Assembly: GCF_020614375.1 (NCBI RefSeq)
Contig: NZ_CP085328.1
Coordinates: 1 to 64,000 of the forward strand
DNA length: 64,000 bases
Origin: Haladaptatus salinisoli
GTDB lineage: Archaea > Halobacteriota > Halobacteria > Halobacteriales > Haladaptataceae
Direction of reading: 5' to 3'
Within the stretch, counting starts at the first letter, position 1; each line of letters begins with the position of its first letter. This document shows positions 26,323 to 34,693 of this stretch, in pieces. Both the position numbers and the translations under genes were made by a program. The notes below the pieces were generated by a model. It saw only the letters and a list, made by a program, of their open reading frames with translations. It did no database searches and was not told the DNA's origin.

Positions 26323-27114
26323 CTACAGGTTGGATGCACCTTGCCCTCCGTCAATCGGGATAGCAACCCCGTTGATGAAGCTTGACCGCTCCGAGGAGAG
26401 GTAGGCGACGGCGTCGCCGAGTTCCATCGGGTCGCCGATCCGACCGAGTGGATTAATGTCACCCTTTGCGTCAAGGCCATCCTCATAACTGTCGTACTCA
26501 CCTCGATCGACGGCTGCTTGGATTAGTTCCCGCTGGCGGGTCGTCTCGTGCGGCGCTGGGAGAACCGCGTTTGCTCGTACGTCCGGCGCGAGTTCCTTCG
26601 AAAGCGTTTTTTCGAGACCGATAACGCTCATACGAACGGCGTTCGAAAGGACGAGCGACGGAATTGCCTCCTTGACACTTCGAGACGCGATCGTGACGAT
26701 AGTTCCGCCGCCGTCGTCGCGAAGGTATGGGGCTGCATTGCGGACGAGGCGAACGACGCTCATCACGAGGAGGTCGAACGCACTGTACCAGTCCTCGTCG
26801 TCCATCTCCATGAATGGACCACTTGGTGGACCGCCAGCGTTGGTCACGAGGTGGTCGATTCCGCCGAACTCCTCGACCGTCCGGTCAGTGAGTCGCTCAA
26901 TATCGTCCGGGATCGTCAAGTCGCCACGCACGGCGAGAACGTCACCCTCAGCGACTGCCAGGATATCGTCTTTAGCCTCCGCGAGGTTCTCCTCGCTCCG
27001 ACCGTTGATGACAACGTTCGCACCTTCGCTTGCCAGTGCTTTCGCCGACGCCTTTCCGAGGCCACTGCTCGATGCTGTGACAAGAGCCACATTTCCATCT
27101 AGTTTATAGTCCAT
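26323..27114 (-). CDS. SDR-family oxidoreductase lacking the usual Tyr/Lys pair
   Basis: I start at MDYKLDGN (27114), giving 263 residues; an extension to 27237 would include the promoter palindrome. The Rossmann motif TASSSGLG (residues 13-20), NAGG (92-95) and Ser144 (IASRS) are in place. The catalytic Tyr and Lys expected at 157 and 161 are Ser157 and Arg161 (LVLSNAVRM). A subset of SDR proteins has this SNxxR-type change. In this operon a 2-keto-3-deoxy sugar-acid 4-dehydrogenase would fit between dehydratase and hydrolase. The odd active site leaves its reaction open. Confidence 0.8.
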   Translation of the reverse strand: MDYKLDGNVALVTASSSGLGKASAKALASEGANVVINGRSEENLAEAKDDILAVAEGDVLAVRGDLTIPDDIERLTDRTVEEFGGIDHLVTNAGGPPSGPFMEMDDEDWYSAFDLLVMSVVRLVRNAAPYLRDDGGGTIVTIASRSVKEAIPSLVLSNAVRMSVIGLEKTLSKELAPDVRANAVLPAPHETTRQRELIQAAVDRGEYDSYEDGLDAKGDINPLGRIGDPMELGDAVAYLSSERSSFINGVAIPIDGGQGASNL

Positions 27115-27179
27115 TTTCGGCAATAGAGTATCTAAGGCACCGCATATAAAAGGTTTCGCCGGATTACATTCAAAAGTCC

Positions 27180-27196
27180 GTTTAGTATTGCTAAAC
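27180..27196. promoter_or_regulatory. IclR-type operator palindrome 1
   Basis: GTTTAG, TATTG, CTAAAC is a perfect inverted repeat. It lies upstream of the SDR start, in the divergent promoter shared with the IclR gene. The same arms with a five-base spacer occur at 27332-27348. Confidence 0.7.
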
Positions 27197-27331
27197 AGTT
27201 GCCCAGAGGTGAGCTTTCGGTGTTTCGACCCGTTCAAAAAGAGATTCCACCAACAATACGCGGACAGGGACGCACGAGCATTTATGGCCTGTTATATAAA
27301 CAGAGGATAAATAACGTTTGTGTGAAAATAT

Positions 27332-27348
27332 GTTTAGAGCAGCTAAAC
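27332..27348. promoter_or_regulatory. IclR-type operator palindrome 2
   Basis: GTTTAG, AGCAG, CTAAAC has the same arms and spacing as 27180-27196. It lies 34 bases before the IclR start codon at 27382, a good place for autorepression. Confidence 0.7.
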
Positions 27349-27381
27349 AACTTTTTTGTAGTTGGATACCCCTCAGGGAAT

Positions 27382-28143
27382 ATGGGACGCGCAAAAAACC
27401 CGGTAAAGGCTGTGGGAAACACTGTCACCATCATTAAAAAGCTAGCGGAGCTCGATGGAGCAGGGGTGACCGAACTCTCGAACCACCTCGACATCACGAA
27501 GGGAACTGTTCATAACCATCTCACGACGCTAGAAGAGAACGAATTAGTCGTGAAAGACGGAGACCAATTTCACTTAGGACTTCGGTTTTTCGAGTTCGGT
27601 GAACAAATAAAAAACAAGCACAAGATTTGCGAAGTTGGAGTGCCGGAAGTAGATAAACTCGCCGAGAAAACAGGCGAACTCGGTAATATTCTTGTCGAAG
27701 AGCATGGGCGAGGCATCTACCTCTATCGCGCCAATGGAGAAAACGCTCTCTCGCTCGATACGGGAATTGGTTCCCGCGTCTATCTCCACCAGACGGGCCT
27801 CGGAAAGGCGATCCTCGCTCACATTCCGGAAGAACGCGTCGATGAAATCATCGACGAACACAGTCTCAGACCAAGCACCGAACACACCCATTCGACTCGC
27901 GAGTCCCTCTTCGAAGATTTGGAGCAGATTCGTGAACGTGGGTACGCACTTGATATGGAAGAGCGAGCCGAAGGAATTCAATGTGTCGCAGCACCAGTAA
28001 TCACGAATGACGGTACCGTTCGCGGTGCGGTTAGTGTTGCGGGGCCTGCGAGTAGGATGCGTGGTGATTACTTGGAATCGAAGGTTTCCGACATGGTGAT
28101 GCGTGCCGCGGATGTCATCGGTATCAACCTCTCTTATAGCTGA
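27382..28143 (+). CDS. IclR family transcriptional regulator
   Basis: I start at MGRAKNPVKA (27382), giving 253 residues; the open frame upstream spans the promoter. The amino-terminal winged helix (ELDGAGVTELSNHLDITKGT, then VHNHLTTLEENELV) leads into the IclR effector domain. There are IYLYRANGENALSLDTGIGS, HQTGLGKAILAHIPEERVDE and ERAEGIQCVAAPVIT. IclR proteins are tetrameric and bind palindromes, answering to carboxylic or sugar-acid ligands. It is divergent from the SDR/FAH/dehydratase operon and its own promoter carries two matching palindromes, so it very likely controls that operon. Confidence 0.9.
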   Translation: MGRAKNPVKAVGNTVTIIKKLAELDGAGVTELSNHLDITKGTVHNHLTTLEENELVVKDGDQFHLGLRFFEFGEQIKNKHKICEVGVPEVDKLAEKTGELGNILVEEHGRGIYLYRANGENALSLDTGIGSRVYLHQTGLGKAILAHIPEERVDEIIDEHSLRPSTEHTHSTRESLFEDLEQIRERGYALDMEERAEGIQCVAAPVITNDGTVRGAVSVAGPASRMRGDYLESKVSDMVMRAADVIGINLSYS

Positions 28144-28527
28144 TCCCCGCGTGTTTTGCTCTGCCAAACGCCACGTTATTTCTGAACTCATTTTTCCTCT
28201 CGCCCAGTATTACAATCCTATATCTGTAATGGATTTCTGCTGATTCCCGATTTGCTGTATTTATGCGAAGTAATGCGTTTATTGTGCCGATAGATCCTGC
28301 CATAAAGACAGAACCTCATACGCCTCGTACTGTAATAGTAGGTGAATCCGATTCCAGGAGTTCTCTTTTGCGTAAATCAGCTTTTCCCTATTCGTTCGAT
28401 GGATTTTTCGCATTCGCGTTTCTGCATATCAGAACCCTCAATCCAGAAATATCTGCCTAATCGCTCGAAAATGACGATTTAAGGCGGTGATTGATCCGAT
28501 GGTGAGGGATTCAATCATGGGGAACAG
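28144..28527. other. Intergenic stretch without a supported gene
   Basis: This is a gap between two convergent IclR genes. No coding frame is convincing and no clear terminator hairpin stands out. Confidence 0.5.
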
Positions 28528-29295
28528 CTACGAGTACTTGAGGTTGAGTTCGATAACGTTTGCTGCGCTACGAACCTTTTCGGGGATCTCTCGATTGTAG
28601 CGGTCAGATTTCATTCTGCTTGAGGGTGCAGAAACACTTATAGCACCTTTAACTGCGTCCTCAGAGGACTTGATTGGAGCTGCAACACAGCATAGTCCTT
28701 CGAGACGCTCCCCCTGATCTTGGGCAAAACCATCCTCTCTAATCTGTTCCAATTCTTGATAAAGATTCTGACGGTTAGAGATTGTATTCGAAGTAAGTTT
28801 TGGCATTCCATGTCTGTCGAGCACCGACTCGACTTCTTCCCGTGGCATGTACGCTAGAATGGCCTTACCGAGTGCAGTGCAGTGAAGGGGGACCTGGAGG
28901 CCAGTGTAGGTATCTAGGTCGACCGCTTGGTCACCTTTTGAGCGATCAATATAGATTAGTGCCCCTTGTTCGCAGACCGCAAGATTGGCCAACTCGCTGG
29001 TCTCTTCTGCCAATCGTTTGATTTCTGGTTTAGCAATCTTGTATAGGTCTAGTTGATTACGGATATACCCTCCGAGTTCGAGGAACTGCAGGCTGAGCTG
29101 GTATTCCTTGTCTTGTTTTATCACGTATCCCTCATGGACAAGGGTGCTCAGATGGTTGTGGACTGTACTTTTTCCCATGTCTAATGAATTAGCTAACGTA
29201 GTGATTCGAGCCCCATCTTGCTCCTTCAGTGCATGAATGATCCGAAACGTCTTTTCCGTGGTTCTTACTCGATTTTCACTGGTTGTTTTGTTCAT
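28528..29295 (-). CDS. IclR family transcriptional regulator, second paralogue
   Basis: The protein has 255 residues from the ATG at 29295 (a GTG at 29304 would add three). It shows the same domain order as the neighbouring IclR: TTLANSLDMGKSTVHNHL for DNA binding, then DRSKGDQAVDLDTYTGLQV, CTALGKAILAYMPREEV and GLCCVAAPI. It converges with the first IclR gene. Its target may be the leftward UxuA/LarA genes that begin further on, or another promoter in the island. No palindrome matching GTTTAG/CTAAAC was seen before its own start. Confidence 0.9.
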   Translation of the reverse strand: MNKTTSENRVRTTEKTFRIIHALKEQDGARITTLANSLDMGKSTVHNHLSTLVHEGYVIKQDKEYQLSLQFLELGGYIRNQLDLYKIAKPEIKRLAEETSELANLAVCEQGALIYIDRSKGDQAVDLDTYTGLQVPLHCTALGKAILAYMPREEVESVLDRHGMPKLTSNTISNRQNLYQELEQIREDGFAQDQGERLEGLCCVAAPIKSSEDAVKGAISVSAPSSRMKSDRYNREIPEKVRSAANVIELNLKYS

Positions 29296-29589
29296 GCATA
29301 GCACTCTCTGCCCCGCTATTTAACTGTTGTTCTGAAATATGGAATATCGGCGTCAGCAAAGTAAAGAAAAAGGTGGCTAAATAAGATGAAATATGCTCAA
29401 TGAGGGGGGCGTAGGAGGGTACTACGTTCCTGTATAGGAATCAGAGAAGTGTTCTGTATAGCTGAGAATCCCGAGGTAGACACTACCGTAGATATACAGA
29501 GAAGAAATTGATTTAAAATTTGAATCGTAAAAGAGGGTAAACGGGTTTTGCCGTCTATGAAACTTCGGTCTCTCTGACGAGCGATTTCT
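29296..29589. other. Intergenic stretch without a supported gene
   Basis: This holds the promoter of the leftward IclR gene and the end of the UxuA-like gene. I see no small gene. Confidence 0.45.
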
Positions 29590-30546
29590 TCACTCTGCCG
29601 TCTGTTCGAGCAACCCCTTCATGTAACCCATCGCGTAGAGGCGTCCGAGCGTCATGTAGCCTGGGTTGTCGTTGTCCTCACCGGTCATCGTCGGAACGTG
29701 ATCGGGGCGGGCGGGACCCTCAAAACCGACATCGCGATAGGCCTCGATGCAGGCGAGCATATCCGTCGGGCCGTTGTCGTGCCAAGTCTCGATGAATCGT
29801 TCCGCGTTGCCCTCCACGTCGCGGAAGTGAACGAAGTTGATGCGGTCGCCGAACCGGCGGATGGTCCGTGGAACGTCCGCTCCCATGGCGGCGAAATTCC
29901 CCTGACAGAAGGTGATGCCGTTGTACTCGCTGTCGTAGAGATTCATGATGCGTTCGTAGTTCTCAATGCTTGTAACGATGCGGTCGACGCCCCGAATGTT
30001 GCCGAGCGGGGGGTCGTCGGGGTGGAGCGCGAGCTTCACGTCTGCCTCCTCGGCGATGGGCACAACCTCGTTCAGGAAATGCTCCAGGCCCGCCCAGAGT
30101 TCATCGGCCTCGACGGGCGCGAGTTTTTGATCGGGGGCGTCCCGCATCAAGTCGTGGTCGTAACCAGTCGTGAGCGACCCTCCACGGGTAGGGATGGCGG
30201 TCGAGGTGCGCGCCCAGCGCTTGCCTGCCATCCAGTCATAGGCGACGACCGGAACGTCGAGTTCGCCAAGGTGACGGAGGTACCGTTTGAAGCGCTCGAT
30301 CTCCTCGTCGCGACCCGCGCGGCCGAGGCGAGTGTCGTCAGAGATAGGGACACAACCCTCGATAACTTCGACGTCGAGTCCGTAGTCGCTGAATCGCTGT
30401 GTTAGGTCAAGGAGCTCTTCGTACCGCCAGGGACGAGAGTTATCGCCGATTTCGAGTGTGTGGACAACCGCCTTATCGACGCCCATCTGTTTCGCGAGGT
30501 CCCATCGTTCGTCTCGTACTGGTGGGAGTATGAGTGCTGGTTCCAT
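29590..30546 (-). CDS. uxuA: UxuA-like mannonate dehydratase
   Basis: The 318-residue TIM-barrel protein carries UxuA-family features: KLALHPDDPP, GITFCQGNFAAMG, INFVHFRDVEGNAERF and ARPDHVP. Mannonate dehydratases use Mn or Fe to convert D-mannonate to 2-keto-3-deoxy-D-gluconate. At 318 residues it is shorter than E. coli UxuA, in line with compact archaeal and Gram-positive forms. It follows two LarA-like genes read in the same direction (33318 to 30636), so a C2 epimerase feeding D-mannonate is a reasonable idea. The dehydratase call is good; the exact sugar acid is unproven. Confidence 0.85.
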   Translation of the reverse strand: MEPALILPPVRDERWDLAKQMGVDKAVVHTLEIGDNSRPWRYEELLDLTQRFSDYGLDVEVIEGCVPISDDTRLGRAGRDEEIERFKRYLRHLGELDVPVVAYDWMAGKRWARTSTAIPTRGGSLTTGYDHDLMRDAPDQKLAPVEADELWAGLEHFLNEVVPIAEEADVKLALHPDDPPLGNIRGVDRIVTSIENYERIMNLYDSEYNGITFCQGNFAAMGADVPRTIRRFGDRINFVHFRDVEGNAERFIETWHDNGPTDMLACIEAYRDVGFEGPARPDHVPTMTGEDNDNPGYMTLGRLYAMGYMKGLLEQTAE

Positions 30547-30635
30547 GCAGTGTCAAATGTCTGTGGGTGGGGTGGTATTGAGAGTTTTTATTAGTTTGAT
30601 TATATTTTATCGGCGGCGGACACCATGATCTAGGC

Positions 30636-31979
30636 TTACCCGTTGGTGGCGAGGATATCCTCCACGAACTGGCCGTCCTCTAGGTCGATGGGTTTGGGCT
30701 CCGAGACAACCCGAAGGTCGTCGCGCTCGCGTGCTTCCGCGATCAATGCGGGCGAGGCAGCCACCCGCCTTAGCCGCATTGTATCGCGGATGCGGACGAT
30801 GCGCACCGCCTTGAGTGCGCTGACACCAATGGTCGAGAGACACGCGAGGAGACCTGCCCGATCTGTCTCGACGGCTGGTGGGATGCGGGCTCCGCGGGGC
30901 GTAGAGGCGGTGAGGGCGTTCACAAGCGTATCGGAGAGATCCGTTGCCTCGAAAAGATTAGCATGAATGAAATCGGCTGATCCGATTCCCACGGCGTTCC
31001 CGTGCGAAGCCTCGGTGAGGCCGCGGACAAAAATACGGCCAATATCAGGCTTTTCAGGCGCTGGCTCGGGTCCGAATACGAGCCTGCCGATGACATTTGT
31101 GTCCATTCCCGCTCCGGAAATGTTCTTGCCCATACAATCGATGACGAGAACATCAATCTCGTCGAAGGGGATTGTTGGAAGACGATCGTAAGCCTTCGCC
31201 AAGAGTTCAGCTTCGCGGTCGAGGAAGCCTTCGGGCGGGATACCTTCGATGATGGTAGTATCGTCGCGCTCATCCTCAACGATGGCTACGCCGCCCACGA
31301 CCGGAAGTTTCTCGATGAGCAGGGATGCGATTTCAGGGAGCATGTTACGGAAGCTCCAGTCCATGGCCCACTCATGAGCGGTCTTTGCACCCCGTTGTTT
31401 TCCCATGCCGATGACGAGCATTTTCGAGAGACCGCTCTCGACGTTCCCCTGGAAGTCAGTATGGGGTTTCACCCGGTTGATGGGAACGATGGCGTCTGCG
31501 GCGGCGGCGTTCGTGTCGGCGTGGACTTCAACGCCGCGATCGGGGGTCACACCCACGACAGTCGTCTCCATCGTCGCCCGAATTTCACAGCCGATGGTGT
31601 CTTCAGTAATGTCGATCGATTCGAGCATTTCACGTTGGCCCTGGGCAGTGGCGCCGCCGTGACTGCCCATCGCGGGAAACACGAACGGTTCATACCCCCG
31701 TTCACGGAGTTCTGAGACGACGCCGCGCACAATGGTCGGGATGTTTGCGATGCCACGACTGCCCGCACCGATGGCTACCTCGCCACCCTCGGGGACGTCC
31801 GCGAGGTCAAATGCGTCCACGGCGACCGTGGCTTGATCCGCGAGCGCCCCCGCCGAAATCGGATTGGTCTCCCACACCTGTTCGATGACGCCAAGTTCGG
31901 GGAGTGAATGATCGCCACAGGCCTCGATGACTGTCTCTTCGGAGACTGGCTGAGGGCCGGCAGGGGTACTCTGCTTCAT
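30636..31979 (-). CDS. LarA-type nickel-pincer racemase/epimerase, paralogue 1
   Basis: I start at MKQSTPAG (31979), giving 447 residues. Residues matching the LarA active site are Arg75 (GSRG), His107 (MGSHGG), His173 (VKPH), Lys186 (SGLSK) and His202 (AKTAH). The Lys-to-His spacing is 16, as between the cofactor-bearing lysine and the nickel histidine of lactate racemase LarA. LarA enzymes move hydride at a 2-hydroxy acid carbon using a nickel-pincer nucleotide. Family members include lactate, malate and sugar-acid racemases or epimerases. It sits between UxuA and another LarA paralogue, suggesting a sugar-acid substrate. The cofactor-synthesis genes (larB, larC, larE) are not in this window. 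Confidence 0.82.
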   Translation of the reverse strand: MKQSTPAGPQPVSEETVIEACGDHSLPELGVIEQVWETNPISAGALADQATVAVDAFDLADVPEGGEVAIGAGSRGIANIPTIVRGVVSELRERGYEPFVFPAMGSHGGATAQGQREMLESIDITEDTIGCEIRATMETTVVGVTPDRGVEVHADTNAAAADAIVPINRVKPHTDFQGNVESGLSKMLVIGMGKQRGAKTAHEWAMDWSFRNMLPEIASLLIEKLPVVGGVAIVEDERDDTTIIEGIPPEGFLDREAELLAKAYDRLPTIPFDEIDVLVIDCMGKNISGAGMDTNVIGRLVFGPEPAPEKPDIGRIFVRGLTEASHGNAVGIGSADFIHANLFEATDLSDTLVNALTASTPRGARIPPAVETDRAGLLACLSTIGVSALKAVRIVRIRDTMRLRRVAASPALIAEARERDDLRVVSEPKPIDLEDGQFVEDILATNG

Positions 31980-32028
31980 GTGGCTGTTATTTACCGTCAC
32001 CGACAAAAGCTTGGCGTTGACCACTTTT

Positions 32029-33318
32029 TCACTGCGTTTCCTCGAACATGGCCTCCCCATTCTCGAAGGTAAGGCGTTCCCACGCATTCACCGAGACATC
32101 ATCGGCCTCACCGACGAGGGCCTCCGAAATGCGGAAATCGGAGAGATGGCCGGTATCACGGATCCAGGCGACGCGGATTTGCTCAGGGTCGTAGGGACCG
32201 ACCGAGGCAAGCACGGTGTTCAATGCGTGCTCGTCCGTAGGGAGGACAAGCGGGATGGCAGCTTTCGAGAGGGAGTTGCTCGTAATGATATTCGTATAGA
32301 CCTGCTTCAGATCGAGCTCTTCGACCAGTGATCGGCGAGTCACGTCCGCAAGGCCAATACCGGCGCCGTTCCCGTGAGTCGCTTCCGTCAGGCCGCGTAC
32401 ATAGATGCGCTTGACGTCGGGGAATTCGGGATCGTCCGTGTTCAACACGTTATAGCGGCCGATAACGTTCGTATCCATGCCCGCTCCGGAGACATCTTTT
32501 CCTATCCGGTCGACGACAAGGACGTCGAGTTCGTCGTACGGTAGCGTTGGCATGTACTCGTAGGCACGCTCAAGGAGTGGTGCCTCACCGTTCGGCAGTT
32601 CGCCGACTGGGATGCCTGCCACCTCGACGAGTCTGTCGTGAAAATTCTCAACGAGGCCGATACCACCGATGAGATTCGATCGGGAGCGTATAACGTCGAA
32701 CGCATCGCGCAATATAGTCTCATACCCCTTGATAACGGCGTGTTCGTGAGCCTTCTGGGCACCCTCCTGCTTCCCGAGACCGATGACGGCCATCTTCGTG
32801 AGGCCACTCTCAAAGGTGCCCTGAAAGTTCGTGTGCGCCTTGACTCGGTTGATTACTATCGTCGCGTCTGCTTCGAGGGCGGCCGTCGACCAGTTTACGG
32901 GGAAGCCATGGTTCGCCTCATCGAGTACCGTGGTTCCTGTACGCGGGTCGATGGGACAGCCGAGTCGCTCCTCGGTGATGTTGTAGGAGGCGAGCACCTC
33001 GCGCTGGCCTTGGGCAGTGGCGCCGCCGTGACTGCCCATTGCAGGAACCACGAACGGGGCAAATCCGCGCTCGTCAAGCTCGGTTACGACGGCAGTGGTC
33101 ACACTGTCGATCCGGTCGATGCCGCGGCTTCCAACGCCAACTGCTATGGATGCCCCCTCTTTGAACTGGTCCAGAGGAAGGGATTGGATTTCGTCACGCG
33201 CGACTGCTTCCGGATGGTCGAGTTCTGACGAAGTCGGCTCGTAGTGCACCCGAGCGAACCGGGGTGGCGGCACGTCGGTGATGACGGAATTAATCTCGTG
33301 CGGTTCTGGAAACTGCAT
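32029..33318 (-). CDS. LarA-type nickel-pincer racemase/epimerase, paralogue 2
   Basis: From MQFPEPHE (33318) the protein has 429 residues; a GTG start at 33342 would add eight. The LarA-type residues are Arg65, His97, His162, Lys175 and His191, with the same 16-residue Lys-to-His spacing. The strongly shared segments (PAMGSHGGATAQGQREVLAS, then GKDVSGAGMDTNVIGR) show close relation to the other two copies. It is first in a leftward run LarA2, LarA1, UxuA, 49 bases from the next start. It is divergent from the gluconate/galactonate-type dehydratase at 33476. Confidence 0.82.
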   Translation of the reverse strand: MQFPEPHEINSVITDVPPPRFARVHYEPTSSELDHPEAVARDEIQSLPLDQFKEGASIAVGVGSRGIDRIDSVTTAVVTELDERGFAPFVVPAMGSHGGATAQGQREVLASYNITEERLGCPIDPRTGTTVLDEANHGFPVNWSTAALEADATIVINRVKAHTNFQGTFESGLTKMAVIGLGKQEGAQKAHEHAVIKGYETILRDAFDVIRSRSNLIGGIGLVENFHDRLVEVAGIPVGELPNGEAPLLERAYEYMPTLPYDELDVLVVDRIGKDVSGAGMDTNVIGRYNVLNTDDPEFPDVKRIYVRGLTEATHGNGAGIGLADVTRRSLVEELDLKQVYTNIITSNSLSKAAIPLVLPTDEHALNTVLASVGPYDPEQIRVAWIRDTGHLSDFRISEALVGEADDVSVNAWERLTFENGEAMFEETQ

Positions 33319-33416
33319 ACCCTGGCTCGGATAGGTAGTCACTTAAACAATGATGCGACTAGTTAATCAGTGACAATGGTTATTAGGGTTCACCCCGGCT
33401 CTCCGAACGTCAGCCT

Positions 33417-33476
33417 ATGAAACCAAACAGTACGGTAGCAGATAGTAAGACGAACGGCCACAGGAGGGTAATCTGA
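33417..33476 (+). CDS. Possible 19-residue upstream ORF coupled to the dehydratase
   Basis: A small frame (MKPNSTVADSKTNGHRRVI) ends in TGATG, overlapping the dehydratase start at 33476. AGGAGG at 33462-33467 lies inside it, a strong ribosome site for the dehydratase. It could couple translation or be a chance frame. There is no evidence for a peptide function. Confidence 0.3.
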   Translation: MKPNSTVADSKTNGHRRVI

Positions 33477-34693
33477 TGCGGGACTTCTCGAATCACGCAA
33501 CCAACCGTCCTCCGGAACGGGACGTGGAGATCACGGACATAGAGACTGCAGTCGTCGAAGGGAATTTCGAGTGGAATCTGGTGAAAGTCCATACTAACGC
33601 TGGAGTCACGGGCATCGGCGAGTCGTACCGTGGCGGAACCGTCACGGACATCATGGAATACACGAAGCGCTTCCTTGTCGGAGAGAACCCGCTCGATCCG
33701 GAGCGCATCTTCCGCCGCATCGTCCAAGATATGTCGGGGCACGGTGGCACTACTGGAAAAGTGGTGACCGCAGCTTCTGGCATCGAAATCGCCTGTTGGG
33801 ATATTATGGGGAAAGTTCTCGACGTCCCCGTCTATCAGTTACTCGGCGGGAAATACCGCGACGAGGTGCGCATCTACTGTGACTGTCACGCAGGCGAAGC
33901 CTTCGAAACCGAGGCCGGGTACGTCGCCCACCACGATGAGGAAGTCTACCAGCCCAAGGCGTACGCTGAAGAAGCTGCGCGCGTGGCCGATATGGGATTT
34001 ACCGCGTTGAAATTCGATCTCGACATGGACATGGACAATCACCCAGATCCGTACAACGGGCGGATATCGAACCGTGCCATGCAACGCAAGGTCGACATCG
34101 TAGAGGCGGTTCGCGAAACTATCGGCTACGATATCGATCTCGCGTTTGACGTCCACTGGGATTACTCACTGGACAGTGCCAAACGTATCGCGCGGAAGAT
34201 GGAGCCCTACGATCTAATGTGGCTTGAGGACGTCGTCCCCCCGGAAAACATGGATGCTCAGCGGGAGGTAGCCCGGGCAACCGGTGTGCCACTCGCCACC
34301 GGTGAGAACCGATTCCGCGTCCACGAATTCAAAGATCTACTCTACGACTTCGGCGTCGATGTCATAACGCCTGACCCGTCGACCTGCGGCGGCCTCGCCG
34401 AGTCAAAGGCTATCGCCAACCGTGCCGAGGAGAACTACATCGCCTTCTCACCGCACAACGTCTGCAGCCCCATCGGGACAATGGCTTGCGTCCATCTGGG
34501 CGCCTGCATTCCGAACTTCGACGTGCTGGAGTACCATGCCCTCGAAGTCGACTGGTGGGACGACCTGCACACGAGTGACCCACTGATCGAGGACGGATAT
34601 ATCGAAGTCCCCGAGAAACCGGGGCTCGGCATCGACCTTGACGAGGATATTGTCGAAGAACACCTCCTTAAGGGGGAGTCTGGTTTTAGCTGA
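33476..34693 (+). CDS. Enolase-superfamily aldonate dehydratase (gluconate/galactonate type)
   Basis: The 405-residue protein has the barrel residues of acid-sugar dehydratases: Lys179-x-Asp181 (KFDLD), Asp225 and His227 (FDVHWDY), Glu251 (WLED), Glu277 (TGEN), Asp300 (TPDPSTCGG) and His327 (SPHNVCSP). The His right after the first metal Asp is characteristic of dehydratases that act on gluconate, galactonate or mannonate. Archaeal gluconate dehydratases have KFDLD at this place. It would feed 2-keto-3-deoxygluconate or galactonate. It is convergent with, and overlaps by 8 bases, the TPP-enzyme gene. Confidence 0.85.
   Translation: MRDFSNHATNRPPERDVEITDIETAVVEGNFEWNLVKVHTNAGVTGIGESYRGGTVTDIMEYTKRFLVGENPLDPERIFRRIVQDMSGHGGTTGKVVTAASGIEIACWDIMGKVLDVPVYQLLGGKYRDEVRIYCDCHAGEAFETEAGYVAHHDEEVYQPKAYAEEAARVADMGFTALKFDLDMDMDNHPDPYNGRISNRAMQRKVDIVEAVRETIGYDIDLAFDVHWDYSLDSAKRIARKMEPYDLMWLEDVVPPENMDAQREVARATGVPLATGENRFRVHEFKDLLYDFGVDVITPDPSTCGGLAESKAIANRAEENYIAFSPHNVCSPIGTMACVHLGACIPNFDVLEYHALEVDWWDDLHTSDPLIEDGYIEVPEKPGLGIDLDEDIVEEHLLKGESGFS

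Noticed and set aside
29698..30405. Long rightward frame opposite the UxuA-like gene
   Set aside because: It is a shadow frame; the leftward frame carries all mannonate dehydratase motifs.
31002..31715. Long rightward frame opposite LarA paralogue 1
   Set aside because: It is a shadow of the LarA gene: no family features, and the GC-rich codon bias on the other strand explains its length.
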